From: Corynebacterium comes
GTDB taxonomy: Bacteria > Actinomycetota > Actinomycetes > Mycobacteriales > Mycobacteriaceae
Length of the DNA stretch: 64,000 bases
Direction: 5' to 3'
Assembly (NCBI RefSeq): GCF_009734405.1
Contig: NZ_CP046453.1
Span: 2,046,001 to 2,110,000, forward strand
Position 1 is the stretch's first letter. Each line of letters begins with the position of its first letter. The position numbers and the translations under genes are program-made. The notes beneath the pieces were generated by a model. It made no database searches, had not been told where the DNA came from, and saw only the letters and a program-made list of their open reading frames with translations. This document shows positions 17,029-24,373 of the stretch, piece by piece.

Positions 17029-17517
17029 GGTGACGTCGAAATTCCTGGCGCGGTCGACGTGGAGATGGACGGTGTCTCCGACGGCCGCTCCCAGGTCGAC
17101 CAGGAAGCGGGTGATCGAGCCGACGCTCACCTCGACCTCATCCATCATCGCGGCCTGTGGGCCGAGGCGGGAGGACAGGGAACGGTGTCCGTGACGGTGC
17201 AGCTGGATCAACGCGCCGAGAGCCCGGGGGACGGCGACGGCGGCGTCGGCGAACATCTCCTCGGTGACCGTCACCGGCAGCGACCAGCAGCCCTCGCCGG
17301 CGGGCGCGAGGGCGGGGTCGAGCTGCGGGAACCACGTCGACGGGCTGGGAGGCTCCACGCGACGGACGTGCCCGTCGATGATCTGGAAATCGCCGGACCC
17401 GGCCACGGTACGCACAGCCGCACGGTCGAAGGGGGCCGAGTCGAGCATGGGCTGCAGATGGGTGCGGCCGGCCTCAAGTTCGGAGGCGATCCAGTCCGGG
17501 ATGAGTAGGCGTGGCAT
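17023..17517 (-). CDS. hypothetical protein, 164 residues
   Basis: An intact, strongly GC3-biased frame encoding a soluble protein with no signal peptide or membrane helix. It starts MPRLLIPDW and contains a mid-protein GDFQIIDGHVRRVEPPSPST, a helical AVAVPRALGALIQLHRHGH and a C-terminal GAAVGDTVHLHVDRAR. I do not recognise a family. The start at 17517 is favoured because TAGCGT lies 8 nt upstream on the minus strand (leaderless pattern); an ATG two codons earlier is possible. It lies 22 nt before thpR on the same strand. Confidence 0.6.
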   Translation of the reverse strand: MPRLLIPDWIASELEAGRTHLQPMLDSAPFDRAAVRTVAGSGDFQIIDGHVRRVEPPSPSTWFPQLDPALAPAGEGCWSLPVTVTEEMFADAAVAVPRALGALIQLHRHGHRSLSSRLGPQAAMMDEVEVSVGSITRFLVDLGAAVGDTVHLHVDRARNFDVTR

Positions 17518-17525
17518 ACCCATGG

Positions 17526-17531
17526 ACGCTA
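17526..17531 (-). promoter_or_regulatory. -10 element of hypothetical gene at 17023
   Basis: TAGCGT on the minus strand, 8 nt from ATG 17517; no ribosome site is present. Confidence 0.3.
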
Positions 17532-17587
17532 CCGGGGTTCGTGGCGTCCGGCAGGTCGGACGCTTGTCATTGCCCAAGACCGGGCAA

Positions 17588-18739
17588 CTATTCCTTCGGC
17601 TCGATCTTGTTGACCACCGCGCCGAGTCCTTTCGCCGCCGTCCGCCGACCCGTGTTGATTGCTTCGGCACCACGGTCACGGAAATGCCCGAAGGCATCCT
17701 TGAATCCCGCATGGTTCGCCAGCTCCCAATCTTCGTTCTGTGCCTCGCGGTAGAGGAGGAACTGCTCCACGACCTCAGCCAGGGCCTTCCGGTTGGTGTC
17801 CAACGATCGACGGGTAAACAGGTCGAACCCCTCCGAGGGATGCAGGACGGCAGCCTGGTTGAGTACCCGTCGGAACTCCTCCGCCAGTTTCGTGTCCAGG
17901 CTGAGGTTCTCTTCCAGAATCCGGCTGATGCTGGATACCGTCTGCTCCACTGCCTCCGGTTCCCGGTCATACACCCTCTCAAGCCGAATCCGCTGGTAGA
18001 GCGCCAGAGACTCCTGGGCGGTAACCAGAAGTTTCAATAGGTCGCCCACCCGCCCCGTGTCGACCAGTCGCTTGAGCACCTTGGCGCGCACACGAGGGAC
18101 ATCATCAACGGACAGAGTCTCCATCTGAGCCACTAGGTAACAACGGAGCTTTTCAGTGCCCACCTCAAGAATGGGCCCCTGGGATGCTACTGCCTCCCAG
18201 TCAGTCGACGTCAGTCGATGGCCTTCGTGCAAATCAGTGGACATACGGCGGAGAATACGGTGACGCCCGTACACGTCTCCGAGACGCTCCGCATCAGCCG
18301 CCCGCAGCAGCTCGTCGACTCCTTCCTTTACCTCATCGAGAGCCTCCCGGATCTCCCCGAGCTCCTGGCTCACCGCCTGAATAGCAGCCTGCACCACAAT
18401 CATCTGAGGTCCACCGGCGAGCTTGGCAAACTGCGTCGGATCCACCGGGGTGTTTGAGGTGAAACGACCGTTCGCCCCGCGGGTCATCAGCCGTAGCTCG
18501 GCGTTTGCCCCTCCAACCCCAGGACGCTGCAGGAAGGAAGCGGCAGGTTGAGCCGCCCCTGGGAGCAGATCATTGACAAGTGCCAGAACCCGATTCTCGG
18601 GTTGCCTTATCCGGGTGATCCGGCCGACGCCCGCCGACGCCTGCCAGCCCTCCAGCGCAGAAGAGGACCCAATGGCAAGGATTCCCTCAGCCCCCTCCAC
18701 CAGGATCAGATCCGTGCCGGCGTCAGCGTCTTGAGTCAT
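17588..18739 (-). CDS. unrecognised helical protein, 383 residues
   Basis: The protein starts MTQDADAGTDLILVEGAEG. The N-terminal third is beta/turn-rich (GILAIGSSSALEGWQAS, about 20-36). A long charged helix follows (about 145-190: VSQELGEIREALDEVKEGVD) that should form a coiled coil, and the rest is mainly helical with a basic tail. There is no signal peptide, membrane helix or known catalytic motif. Third-position GC looks lower than in neighbouring genes, which hints at acquisition from elsewhere. The start at 18739 has TAGGAT exactly 7 nt upstream. I cannot assign a function; its position beside other accessory genes and divergent from rbsR gives no clue. Confidence 0.7.
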   Translation of the reverse strand: MTQDADAGTDLILVEGAEGILAIGSSSALEGWQASAGVGRITRIRQPENRVLALVNDLLPGAAQPAASFLQRPGVGGANAELRLMTRGANGRFTSNTPVDPTQFAKLAGGPQMIVVQAAIQAVSQELGEIREALDEVKEGVDELLRAADAERLGDVYGRHRILRRMSTDLHEGHRLTSTDWEAVASQGPILEVGTEKLRCYLVAQMETLSVDDVPRVRAKVLKRLVDTGRVGDLLKLLVTAQESLALYQRIRLERVYDREPEAVEQTVSSISRILEENLSLDTKLAEEFRRVLNQAAVLHPSEGFDLFTRRSLDTNRKALAEVVEQFLLYREAQNEDWELANHAGFKDAFGHFRDRGAEAINTGRRTAAKGLGAVVNKIEPKE

Positions 18740-18746
18740 GTGCAAC

Positions 18747-18752
18747 ATCCTA
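18747..18752 (-). promoter_or_regulatory. -10 element of gene at 17588 (leaderless)
   Basis: TAGGAT on the minus strand, 7 nt before ATG 18739. Confidence 0.5.
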
Positions 18753-18804
18753 CTGGGGGCCGACGGCACGAATGGATCCGGGACCCGTCTATGACCTGAG
18801 CTAC

Positions 18805-18833
18805 TTGACGCACGCCATATGTCATACTTAACA
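18805..18833 (+). promoter_or_regulatory. putative rbsRK promoter
   Basis: TTGACG (18805-18810) is a good -35. Seventeen nt later TTAACA (18828-18833) is a poor -10; TACTTA at 18825 is an alternative with short spacing. The operator at 18851-18864 lies just downstream, where a bound repressor would block initiation or escape. Confidence 0.35.
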
Positions 18834-18850
18834 TGTGTGAAAGCCGGGAA

Positions 18851-18864
18851 TGCAAACGATTGCA
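18851..18864. promoter_or_regulatory. LacI/RbsR-type operator
   Basis: TGCAAACGATTGCA is a 14-bp palindrome with the central CG typical of LacI-family sites (TGCAAnCGnTTGCA class). It lies 25 nt before the rbsR start and downstream of the promoter, which fits autorepression of the rbsR-rbsK operon. Confidence 0.75.
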
Positions 18865-18888
18865 CACTCCGGAAGGAGTCCAGAGAAC

Positions 18889-19908
18889 ATGAACCCCTCC
18901 CCCGCCACGCTCAAGGATGTCGCCGCCGCGGCCGGTGTGTCCGTGTCCACCGCCTCCCGGGCACTGGCCGGCAATCCTGTGATCACCGAGCAGACGAGCG
19001 AACGGGTCCGGCAGTGCGCGGAGGAACTCAATTACCGCCCCAACGCGCAGGCCAGGGCCCTGCGCAGCTCGCGCACCCATGTCATCGGGGTGACCATCCC
19101 CAGCCTGGTCAACCCGTTCTTCGCCACCATGGCCCAGGTCATCCAGCAGGAGGCGACCGCTCGGGGACTGTCCACCATCATCTCCTCGACCGCCGAGGAC
19201 CCGGGGCAGCTCAACGCCTCGCTGGACGTGCTGGCGACCCAACGCGTCGACGGCATCCTCGCGGTGCCCTACAACGGATCCGAAGCCAGCTTCGAGCGCC
19301 TGCGCAAGGCACGCATCCCCGTGGTCCTGCTGGACCGGGAACTCCCCGCCACCGGGCTGAGCACCGTCGCGTCAGACCCCCGCCCGGGCATGGACGCCGC
19401 CGTCGCCCACCTCCTCGCGAACGGTCACCGCCACATCGGCTACCTGTCCGGTCCGATGACCACCTCCACGGGCGTGAGCAGGCTCGCGGCCTTCCAGGCG
19501 GCGTGTGAACGACACGGCGTGGAGAAGCGGGAGATCTACCGCGGCGGATACGAGCGGGCGGACGGACACGCAGGCACCCTCACCCTGCTCGATCGCGGGG
19601 TCGAGGCGATCATCGCCGGTGACACCATGATGTCGGTCGGCGCGCTCGAGGCATGCCACGCGCGCAAGGTGATCATCGGCCGGGACCTCGCCTTCATCGG
19701 ATACGACGACAACGTGACCCTGCGCCTGCAGGCCTCGCCGGTGAGCGTCATCGACCAGGACGTCGCCACGCTGGGAAGAACCGGGCTCAGGCTGCTCGTG
19801 GACCTGATGTCCGGAGCCTCCCCACCCACCACCGTCACCACCCCCACGACACTGATCATCCGACCCTCCAGCGATTTCATCCGACCAGCAGATGAGGTAC
19901 GAACATGA
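18889..19908 (+). CDS. rbsR: LacI-family regulator, ribose operon type
   Basis: A 339-residue LacI-type repressor. The helix-turn-helix with hinge helix is at about 5-55 (ATLKDVAAAAGVSVSTASRAL, NYRPNAQARALRSSRT). A periplasmic-binding-protein-like sugar domain follows, with the late IGYDD and RPSSDF strands. It probably senses ribose or a nucleoside-derived sugar and controls the downstream kinase, as RbsR/UriR do in C. glutamicum. ATG 18889 has GGAAGGAG ten nt upstream; an earlier in-frame ATG falls next to the operator and is rejected. Confidence 0.88.
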   Translation: MNPSPATLKDVAAAAGVSVSTASRALAGNPVITEQTSERVRQCAEELNYRPNAQARALRSSRTHVIGVTIPSLVNPFFATMAQVIQQEATARGLSTIISSTAEDPGQLNASLDVLATQRVDGILAVPYNGSEASFERLRKARIPVVLLDRELPATGLSTVASDPRPGMDAAVAHLLANGHRHIGYLSGPMTTSTGVSRLAAFQAACERHGVEKREIYRGGYERADGHAGTLTLLDRGVEAIIAGDTMMSVGALEACHARKVIIGRDLAFIGYDDNVTLRLQASPVSVIDQDVATLGRTGLRLLVDLMSGASPPTTVTTPTTLIIRPSSDFIRPADEVRT

Positions 19909-20843
19909 GCGACGCCCAGCCCCACCCCGACACGCCGACCCCGGTGGACATCGTCGTCGTCGGTTCCATCAACGCCGACCTCACCGTCCGGGTGGCCCGC
20001 CACCCCAGCCCCGGGGAGACTCTCCTCGGTTCCGGCGGGGTAATCACCCCGGGCGGAAAGGGCGCGAACCAGGCGGTCGCCGCCGCCCTGCAGGGTGGCT
20101 CGGTGGCCATGGTCGGGGCGGTGGGGGCCGACGCCCACGCGGATCCCGCCACCGAACTCCTCCGCTCCTCCGGGGTGGACCTGTCCGGCGTGGCCACCGT
20201 CGAGGAGACGACCGGCCTGGCGGTGATCACCGTCTCCGATGGCGGCGAGAACACCATCGTCGTCGTCCCCGGCGCCAACGCCACCGTCACCGCGGAATTC
20301 GTGGAGGAGCGCGCTCCGCTCATCCGCTCCGCCCGGGCGGTCCTGCTGCAGGGTGAGATCCCCGCCGAGGGCTTCGCCGCGGCCGCCCGCCTGAGCACCG
20401 GCCGCATGGTGGTCAACCTGGCGCCGGTGATCGAGGTCGACCGGCAGGCGCTGCTCGCCGCCGACCCGATCATGGCCAACGAGCACGAGGCCGGCCTGAT
20501 CCTCGAGCAGCTCGGCGCGGGCATCAGCTCAGACGTCCCCGAGGAGCTCGTCTCCGCGCTTCTCGACGCCGGCTTCCCCTCCGTCGTCCTCACCCTCGGC
20601 GCCCATGGCGCGCTGGTCGGTGACGCCACCGGGCTCACGAGGATCCCGACACCACGCATCTCGGCCGTGGACACCGTCGGATCGGGTGACGCCTTCGCCG
20701 GCGCCTTCGTGGCACGCCTCGTCGCCGGGGACGACCTGGTCACCGCTTCCCGCCACGCCGCCCGGGTGGGCGCTTTCGCGGCCACCGGCCACGGCGCCCA
20801 GACGTCCTACCCGGGCCCAGACGACCAGCTGCCGGAAGTGTGA
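19905..20843 (+). CDS. rbsK: ribokinase
   Basis: A 312-residue PfkB-family kinase that phosphorylates ribose to ribose 5-phosphate. The N-terminal signature is VVGSINADLTVRV (about 18-30) and the substrate-binding GGKGANQAVAAA is at about 49-60. The C-terminal PfkB motif is DTVGSGDAFAGAFVA (about 255-269) with catalytic Asp261. It overlaps rbsR by four nt (ATGA), so the two are translated together. No sugar transporter is adjacent, unlike the C. glutamicum uri operon. Confidence 0.93.
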   Translation: MSDAQPHPDTPTPVDIVVVGSINADLTVRVARHPSPGETLLGSGGVITPGGKGANQAVAAALQGGSVAMVGAVGADAHADPATELLRSSGVDLSGVATVEETTGLAVITVSDGGENTIVVVPGANATVTAEFVEERAPLIRSARAVLLQGEIPAEGFAAAARLSTGRMVVNLAPVIEVDRQALLAADPIMANEHEAGLILEQLGAGISSDVPEELVSALLDAGFPSVVLTLGAHGALVGDATGLTRIPTPRISAVDTVGSGDAFAGAFVARLVAGDDLVTASRHAARVGAFAATGHGAQTSYPGPDDQLPEV

Positions 20844-20880
20844 CGGCCACTCGAATCCCAGGGCTCGGCCGAAAGCACAA

Positions 20881-20909
20881 GTGCCCCGCGCCATCCCGGC
20901 GCGGGGCAC
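20881..20909 (+). terminator. terminator of rbsR-rbsK
   Basis: A perfect 12-bp stem (GTGCCCCGCGCC / GGCGCGGGGCAC) with loop ATCCC, followed by CTCCTTGTG. It lies 37 nt after the rbsK stop and between convergent genes, so it may serve both strands. Confidence 0.8.
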
Positions 20910-20939
20910 TCCTTGTGTCAGGGCTGGAAGTTCCAGCTC

Positions 20940-21089
20940 TTATCCTCCGAAAACCTGGGTGAGAATACCCGGGTAGAGGATGCGTTCCTCGGAGACCTCG
21001 AAGATCCCCAGTTCGTGTGACAATCGGTCGAACTCGGTGACCTCAGCCGTTGACAGGGCCACATGCTCACGGTTCTCCGGCAGCTTCAT
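20940..21089 (-). CDS. small hypothetical protein, 49 residues
   Basis: A short frame from ATG 21089 to TAA 20942-20940. The product begins MKLPENREHVALSTAEVTE and ends GILTQVFGG; it is acidic and soluble. About three quarters of its codons end in G or C, and GAGAAG lies just before the start. A second short inverted repeat (GCTGGAA-G-TTCCAGC, 20923-20937) follows its stop. It is too short for most gene finders. I do not recognise a family. Confidence 0.5.
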   Translation of the reverse strand: MKLPENREHVALSTAEVTEFDRLSHELGIFEVSEERILYPGILTQVFGG

Positions 21090-21155
21090 GCTTCTCACCG
21101 TACCTCACGGTCGACTCGATACCAGTGGCCCAACCTTAGCCCACCGGAGCTGAAA

Positions 21156-22160
21156 CTAGGAGACGGGCATCTTCTCCGGCTCCGGCTCAGAGCCTGCCTT
21201 GACGGGCGCCTTCTCCTCCGGCAGGGGGAACCTGCGGGCGACGGAGGCGTAGACCGCGCCGGTGATGTTGTGCAGGACCGCGGCGACGGCGCCCGGGAGT
21301 GCGGCCTCCGGGCTGAAGAACTTCGCGGACATGCCGGAGGCCAGACCGGCGGACTGGGTGCCCACCTCAACCGCCATGGTGCGGTTGGCGGATTCGGGCA
21401 TCCGGAACAACCTGCCGGTGAAGTAGCCGAGGGCGTACCCGAACACGTTGTGCAGGAGCACCGCGACGAAGACGATCAGGCCGACGGAGACGAGCCGCTC
21501 GGCGTTGTTGGCCACGGCCGGGAAGACGACGCCGCCGATGCCGAGGATGGAGATCCACGGCAGAACGGGAGTGATCAGGGCGATCCACTTGTCCGCGAAG
21601 TAGCGGATCGCCAGACCGCCGATGACCGGCAGCAGAACGGTCTGGACGAGGGTCAGTGCCATGCCGGCGCCGTCGACGTCGGTACGGGTGTTGGCGAGCG
21701 TCAGCATGAGCATCGGGGTGACGATCGGCGAGAGCAGGGTCGACACCGAGGTCATCGCCACGGACAGCGCGACGTCCCCCTTGGCCAGGTAGGTGATGAC
21801 GTTGGAGGAGGTGCCGCCCGGGACGGAGCCGAGCATGAGCAGGCCGACGGCCAGCGCCTCGTTGAGGCCGAGCAGCCGCGCCACGAGGATGGCGCCGACC
21901 GGCATGACGACGAACTGCGCCACCACGCCCAGCAGGATCGGCCACGGGCGTCGGGCGATCTCCTGGAAGTCCGGCAGAGTCAGGGTCAGTCCCATGGCGA
22001 ACATGATGATCATCAGGAAGTACGTGATGTAGTTCGAGAGCGGCTGGAACGGTGCCGGGAAGAAGAAGGCGAGGGCGGTGCCGACGAGAATGAAGAGAGG
22101 GAACGCGGTGACCGCAATCGCGGCGGAGCGGTCCTCCTTCGATCGGGAGGGGGTGGTCAT
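21156..22160 (-). CDS. bile acid:sodium symporter (BASS) family transporter
   Basis: A 334-residue membrane protein with nine or ten helices. Family motifs include MFAMGLTLTLPDF (about 54-66), the GSVPGGTSSNVITYLAKGD crossover (about 111-129) and EVGTQSAGLASGMSAKFF (about 271-288), where the second crossover lies. BASS proteins take up organic anions such as keto acids or pantothenate precursors with sodium; the substrate is not evident. AAGGAG lies 7 nt before ATG 22160. The gene stands alone. Confidence 0.88.
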   Translation of the reverse strand: MTTPSRSKEDRSAAIAVTAFPLFILVGTALAFFFPAPFQPLSNYITYFLMIIMFAMGLTLTLPDFQEIARRPWPILLGVVAQFVVMPVGAILVARLLGLNEALAVGLLMLGSVPGGTSSNVITYLAKGDVALSVAMTSVSTLLSPIVTPMLMLTLANTRTDVDGAGMALTLVQTVLLPVIGGLAIRYFADKWIALITPVLPWISILGIGGVVFPAVANNAERLVSVGLIVFVAVLLHNVFGYALGYFTGRLFRMPESANRTMAVEVGTQSAGLASGMSAKFFSPEAALPGAVAAVLHNITGAVYASVARRFPLPEEKAPVKAGSEPEPEKMPVS

Positions 22161-22289
22161 GACGACTCCTTGAGTGAGACTGCTTTATTCACATGGGAGG
22201 GGCGTACAGGGGTGGGCACGGCCCGGTGCTTGGCCGGTAGGCTCCCCGGCAGCTTAGATCACACCTTGAGCGGGGAGATCACTCAGGTC

Positions 22290-23561
22290 TCATGTGCGCA
22301 CCATGCCGTGGAGTCGTCGGAAGATGTCTGCGCCGTCGACCCGCAACCCGTCGTGCTGATGATCCGCCGTCTGCCACACGCGCATGTCGCGGAAGACGTC
22401 GGCCGTGGCCAGCGAGAGCTCACGGGGCACGAAGATGTCGTCCCGGTAGACCGCCGCCGCGCACACCGCCGGCGAACTGCTTATCGACGCCGCGTCGTAC
22501 AACCCCTCCCACTCCCTCGCCGCGAGTGTCTCCGCGCTCGGCTGGAAGGCGTGCAGCGCCGGGTCCTCCTCGAACTGCCAGGGGTAGACGTGTTCGCCGG
22601 TGAGGTAGAAGCGTGTGTCGTGGACCGGGTCCAGGTTCTCCTCGAATCCCGCGGATTCCTCACGGACGCAGTGGGCCGACCAGGCGGTGGGCCCGGGGCC
22701 GACGCCGCCGTAGATCGTCTCGTGGATGGCGGTGTAGAGGGGGGCTGCCTCGGAGGACAGGCGGGAGGAGAGCTCCGCGAGGGTGTCACCCCGCAGGCGC
22801 TTTTCGCCGCGGACGTGGTGGAAGGGGGCGTCGAGAAGCGCGGCGAGGGTCTCGAAGCCCGCGGCCCGGCCCAGCTCGACGCCGATGGTGCGGAAGCGCC
22901 GTGAGCTCAGGTGCTCCCCCGTGGGGAGACGCTCGTCGGCGTTGTTGAGGTGGTGGCAGATCTCGCGGATGCGGGACTCGGCGAAGGGCACGAGGTCATA
23001 GAAGGCACGGTGCCGCTCCCCCAGCTTCCGGTAGGTGGCGCGGTACGTCTCGTCTGCGTGGTTGTCGATGCCGGGCAGACCGCCCGTGAAGTACGCGTAC
23101 CGGATCGATTCGGGGTGGCGCGACAGGTACGTGGTGGCGCAGAAGCCGCCGAAGGACTGGCCCAGCACGTCCCAGCGTCCGATGCCCAGGGCCCGACGCA
23201 GATCCTCGGCGTCGGCCACGATGTGGTCGGCGCGCAGCAGGGCGAGATGGGCGGCGTCGAGAAGCTCCGGATCGGCGAAGCGGTCGAGCCGGGTGGAACG
23301 GCCGGTGCCGCGCTGATCGAGGAGGAACACGCGGTGATCGGTGAGCGCCTCCGCGAGCCACCCGTCGAGGGTGGTGGGGCGCGGGGCGGCGTATCCGGGG
23401 CCGCCCTGGAGGAAGAGCAGCGGCGGGAGCGCATCGTCCGGGGAGAGCTCGCGGACGAACACCTCGAGGCTCTCCCCCGGGTTCGCCCGGTCCCAGGGCA
23501 CGGTGAGGGTGTGGTCCCGGACGGTGACGCCGTGGATGGTGCGCGAGGTGGTGGCCAACAT
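22290..23561 (-). CDS. alpha/beta hydrolase, proline iminopeptidase-like
   Basis: A 423-residue alpha/beta-fold protein. The oxyanion region is LFLQGGPGYAAPRPTT (about 49-64), the strand LLDQRGTGRST is at about 80-90, and the nucleophile elbow is GQSFGGFC (Ser about 135). The HGGPG-like box and DQRGTGRS are hallmarks of the prolyl aminopeptidase (S33) group, so cleavage of N-terminal proline or a related amide is likely. ATG 23561 lies 7 nt after TAGAGT (minus strand) and is preferred over a GTG three codons earlier. Confidence 0.85.
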   Translation of the reverse strand: MLATTSRTIHGVTVRDHTLTVPWDRANPGESLEVFVRELSPDDALPPLLFLQGGPGYAAPRPTTLDGWLAEALTDHRVFLLDQRGTGRSTRLDRFADPELLDAAHLALLRADHIVADAEDLRRALGIGRWDVLGQSFGGFCATTYLSRHPESIRYAYFTGGLPGIDNHADETYRATYRKLGERHRAFYDLVPFAESRIREICHHLNNADERLPTGEHLSSRRFRTIGVELGRAAGFETLAALLDAPFHHVRGEKRLRGDTLAELSSRLSSEAAPLYTAIHETIYGGVGPGPTAWSAHCVREESAGFEENLDPVHDTRFYLTGEHVYPWQFEEDPALHAFQPSAETLAAREWEGLYDAASISSSPAVCAAAVYRDDIFVPRELSLATADVFRDMRVWQTADHQHDGLRVDGADIFRRLHGMVRT

Positions 23562-23568
23562 TCCGACC

Positions 23569-23585
23569 ACTCTAGTGGTTAACCT
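23569..23585. promoter_or_regulatory. overlapping divergent -10 elements
   Basis: TAGAGT (minus strand, 23574-23569) lies 7 nt from the hydrolase ATG and TAACCT (plus strand, 23580-23585) lies 8 nt from the epimerase ATG. Only 32 nt separate the two start codons, so the two leaderless promoters are packed back to back and should compete. Confidence 0.45.
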
Positions 23586-23593
23586 GGGAAGGC

Positions 23594-24373
23594 ATGGACA
23601 ACCTGTTGACCGCCGGACGCATGCGCATGAGCCCCTCCGGAGCCCACCTGATCAGCACAGACACCGACCACGGCGAGTTGCTGTACCTCTCCTCCACCAC
23701 CGGCTCCGGCGAAGGAACCGCCATCCGCGGCGGCGTCCCCGTCATCGCGCCCTGGTTCGCCGACCTCCTCGGCCTCTCCCCCCGGCACGGCTGGGCACGC
23801 ACCTCCACGTGGCAGGTCACCGCCGAGGGGAGCAGCTTCCGGGCCGAGGTGGCCCACGGGGGCATCCGCCTCCGGCTCCATGTCCGCGAGCTCGACCACG
23901 GCGTCCGGCTCGAATTGACCTGCCACAACGAGTCGCAGGAGGAGCGGAGGATCCAGCTGGCCTTCCACCCCTACTTCCGGGTCAGCCACGTGGCCTCGGT
24001 CGCGGTGTCCGGCCTGGAGGGAGTCTCGGCTCTGGACCGTGTCACCGGTGAGCGGAGCACCCGGTCCGGGGAGGTGACCGTGTCCGGCGAGTTCGACCGG
24101 ATCTTCCTGTCCTCGCGGGAGGTCTCGATCCGCGACGTGGACCGGGTGATCACCGTGGCGGCCGAAGGCGCCGACTCCACCATCGTGTGGAACCCGGGCG
24201 ACAAAGCCGCCGCCGACATGAGTGATGTCGGCGACGGCGAGTGGTCGGATTTCCTGTGCGTGGAGCCCGCGCTGCTCGGTCCGGATCTCTCCGGAGTGCA
24301 CCTGGGGCCCGCCGAGGAGCGGCGCCTGGTCATGACCGTGACCGTGCGCGCGGCCCGCGGCGAAGCGGGTTAG
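23594..24373 (+). CDS. aldose 1-epimerase family (glucose-6-phosphate mutarotase-like)
   Basis: A 259-residue galactose-mutarotase-fold protein. Landmarks are IRGGVPVIAPWF (about 44-55), SPRHGWARTSTW with a likely catalytic histidine (about 62-73), LAFHPYFRVS with the second histidine (about 122-131), and a C-terminal FLCVEPAL containing the catalytic glutamate. The pattern is that of the YeaD-type hexose-6-phosphate epimerases. The stop overlaps the convergent transporter stop within the four bases TTAG. Confidence 0.8.
   Translation: MDNLLTAGRMRMSPSGAHLISTDTDHGELLYLSSTTGSGEGTAIRGGVPVIAPWFADLLGLSPRHGWARTSTWQVTAEGSSFRAEVAHGGIRLRLHVRELDHGVRLELTCHNESQEERRIQLAFHPYFRVSHVASVAVSGLEGVSALDRVTGERSTRSGEVTVSGEFDRIFLSSREVSIRDVDRVITVAAEGADSTIVWNPGDKAAADMSDVGDGEWSDFLCVEPALLGPDLSGVHLGPAEERRLVMTVTVRAARGEAG

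Noticed and set aside
18850..18891. An earlier ATG for rbsR at 18850
   Set aside because: It would place the operator TGCAAACGATTGCA inside the coding region and ignores the GGAAGGAG site before ATG 18889.
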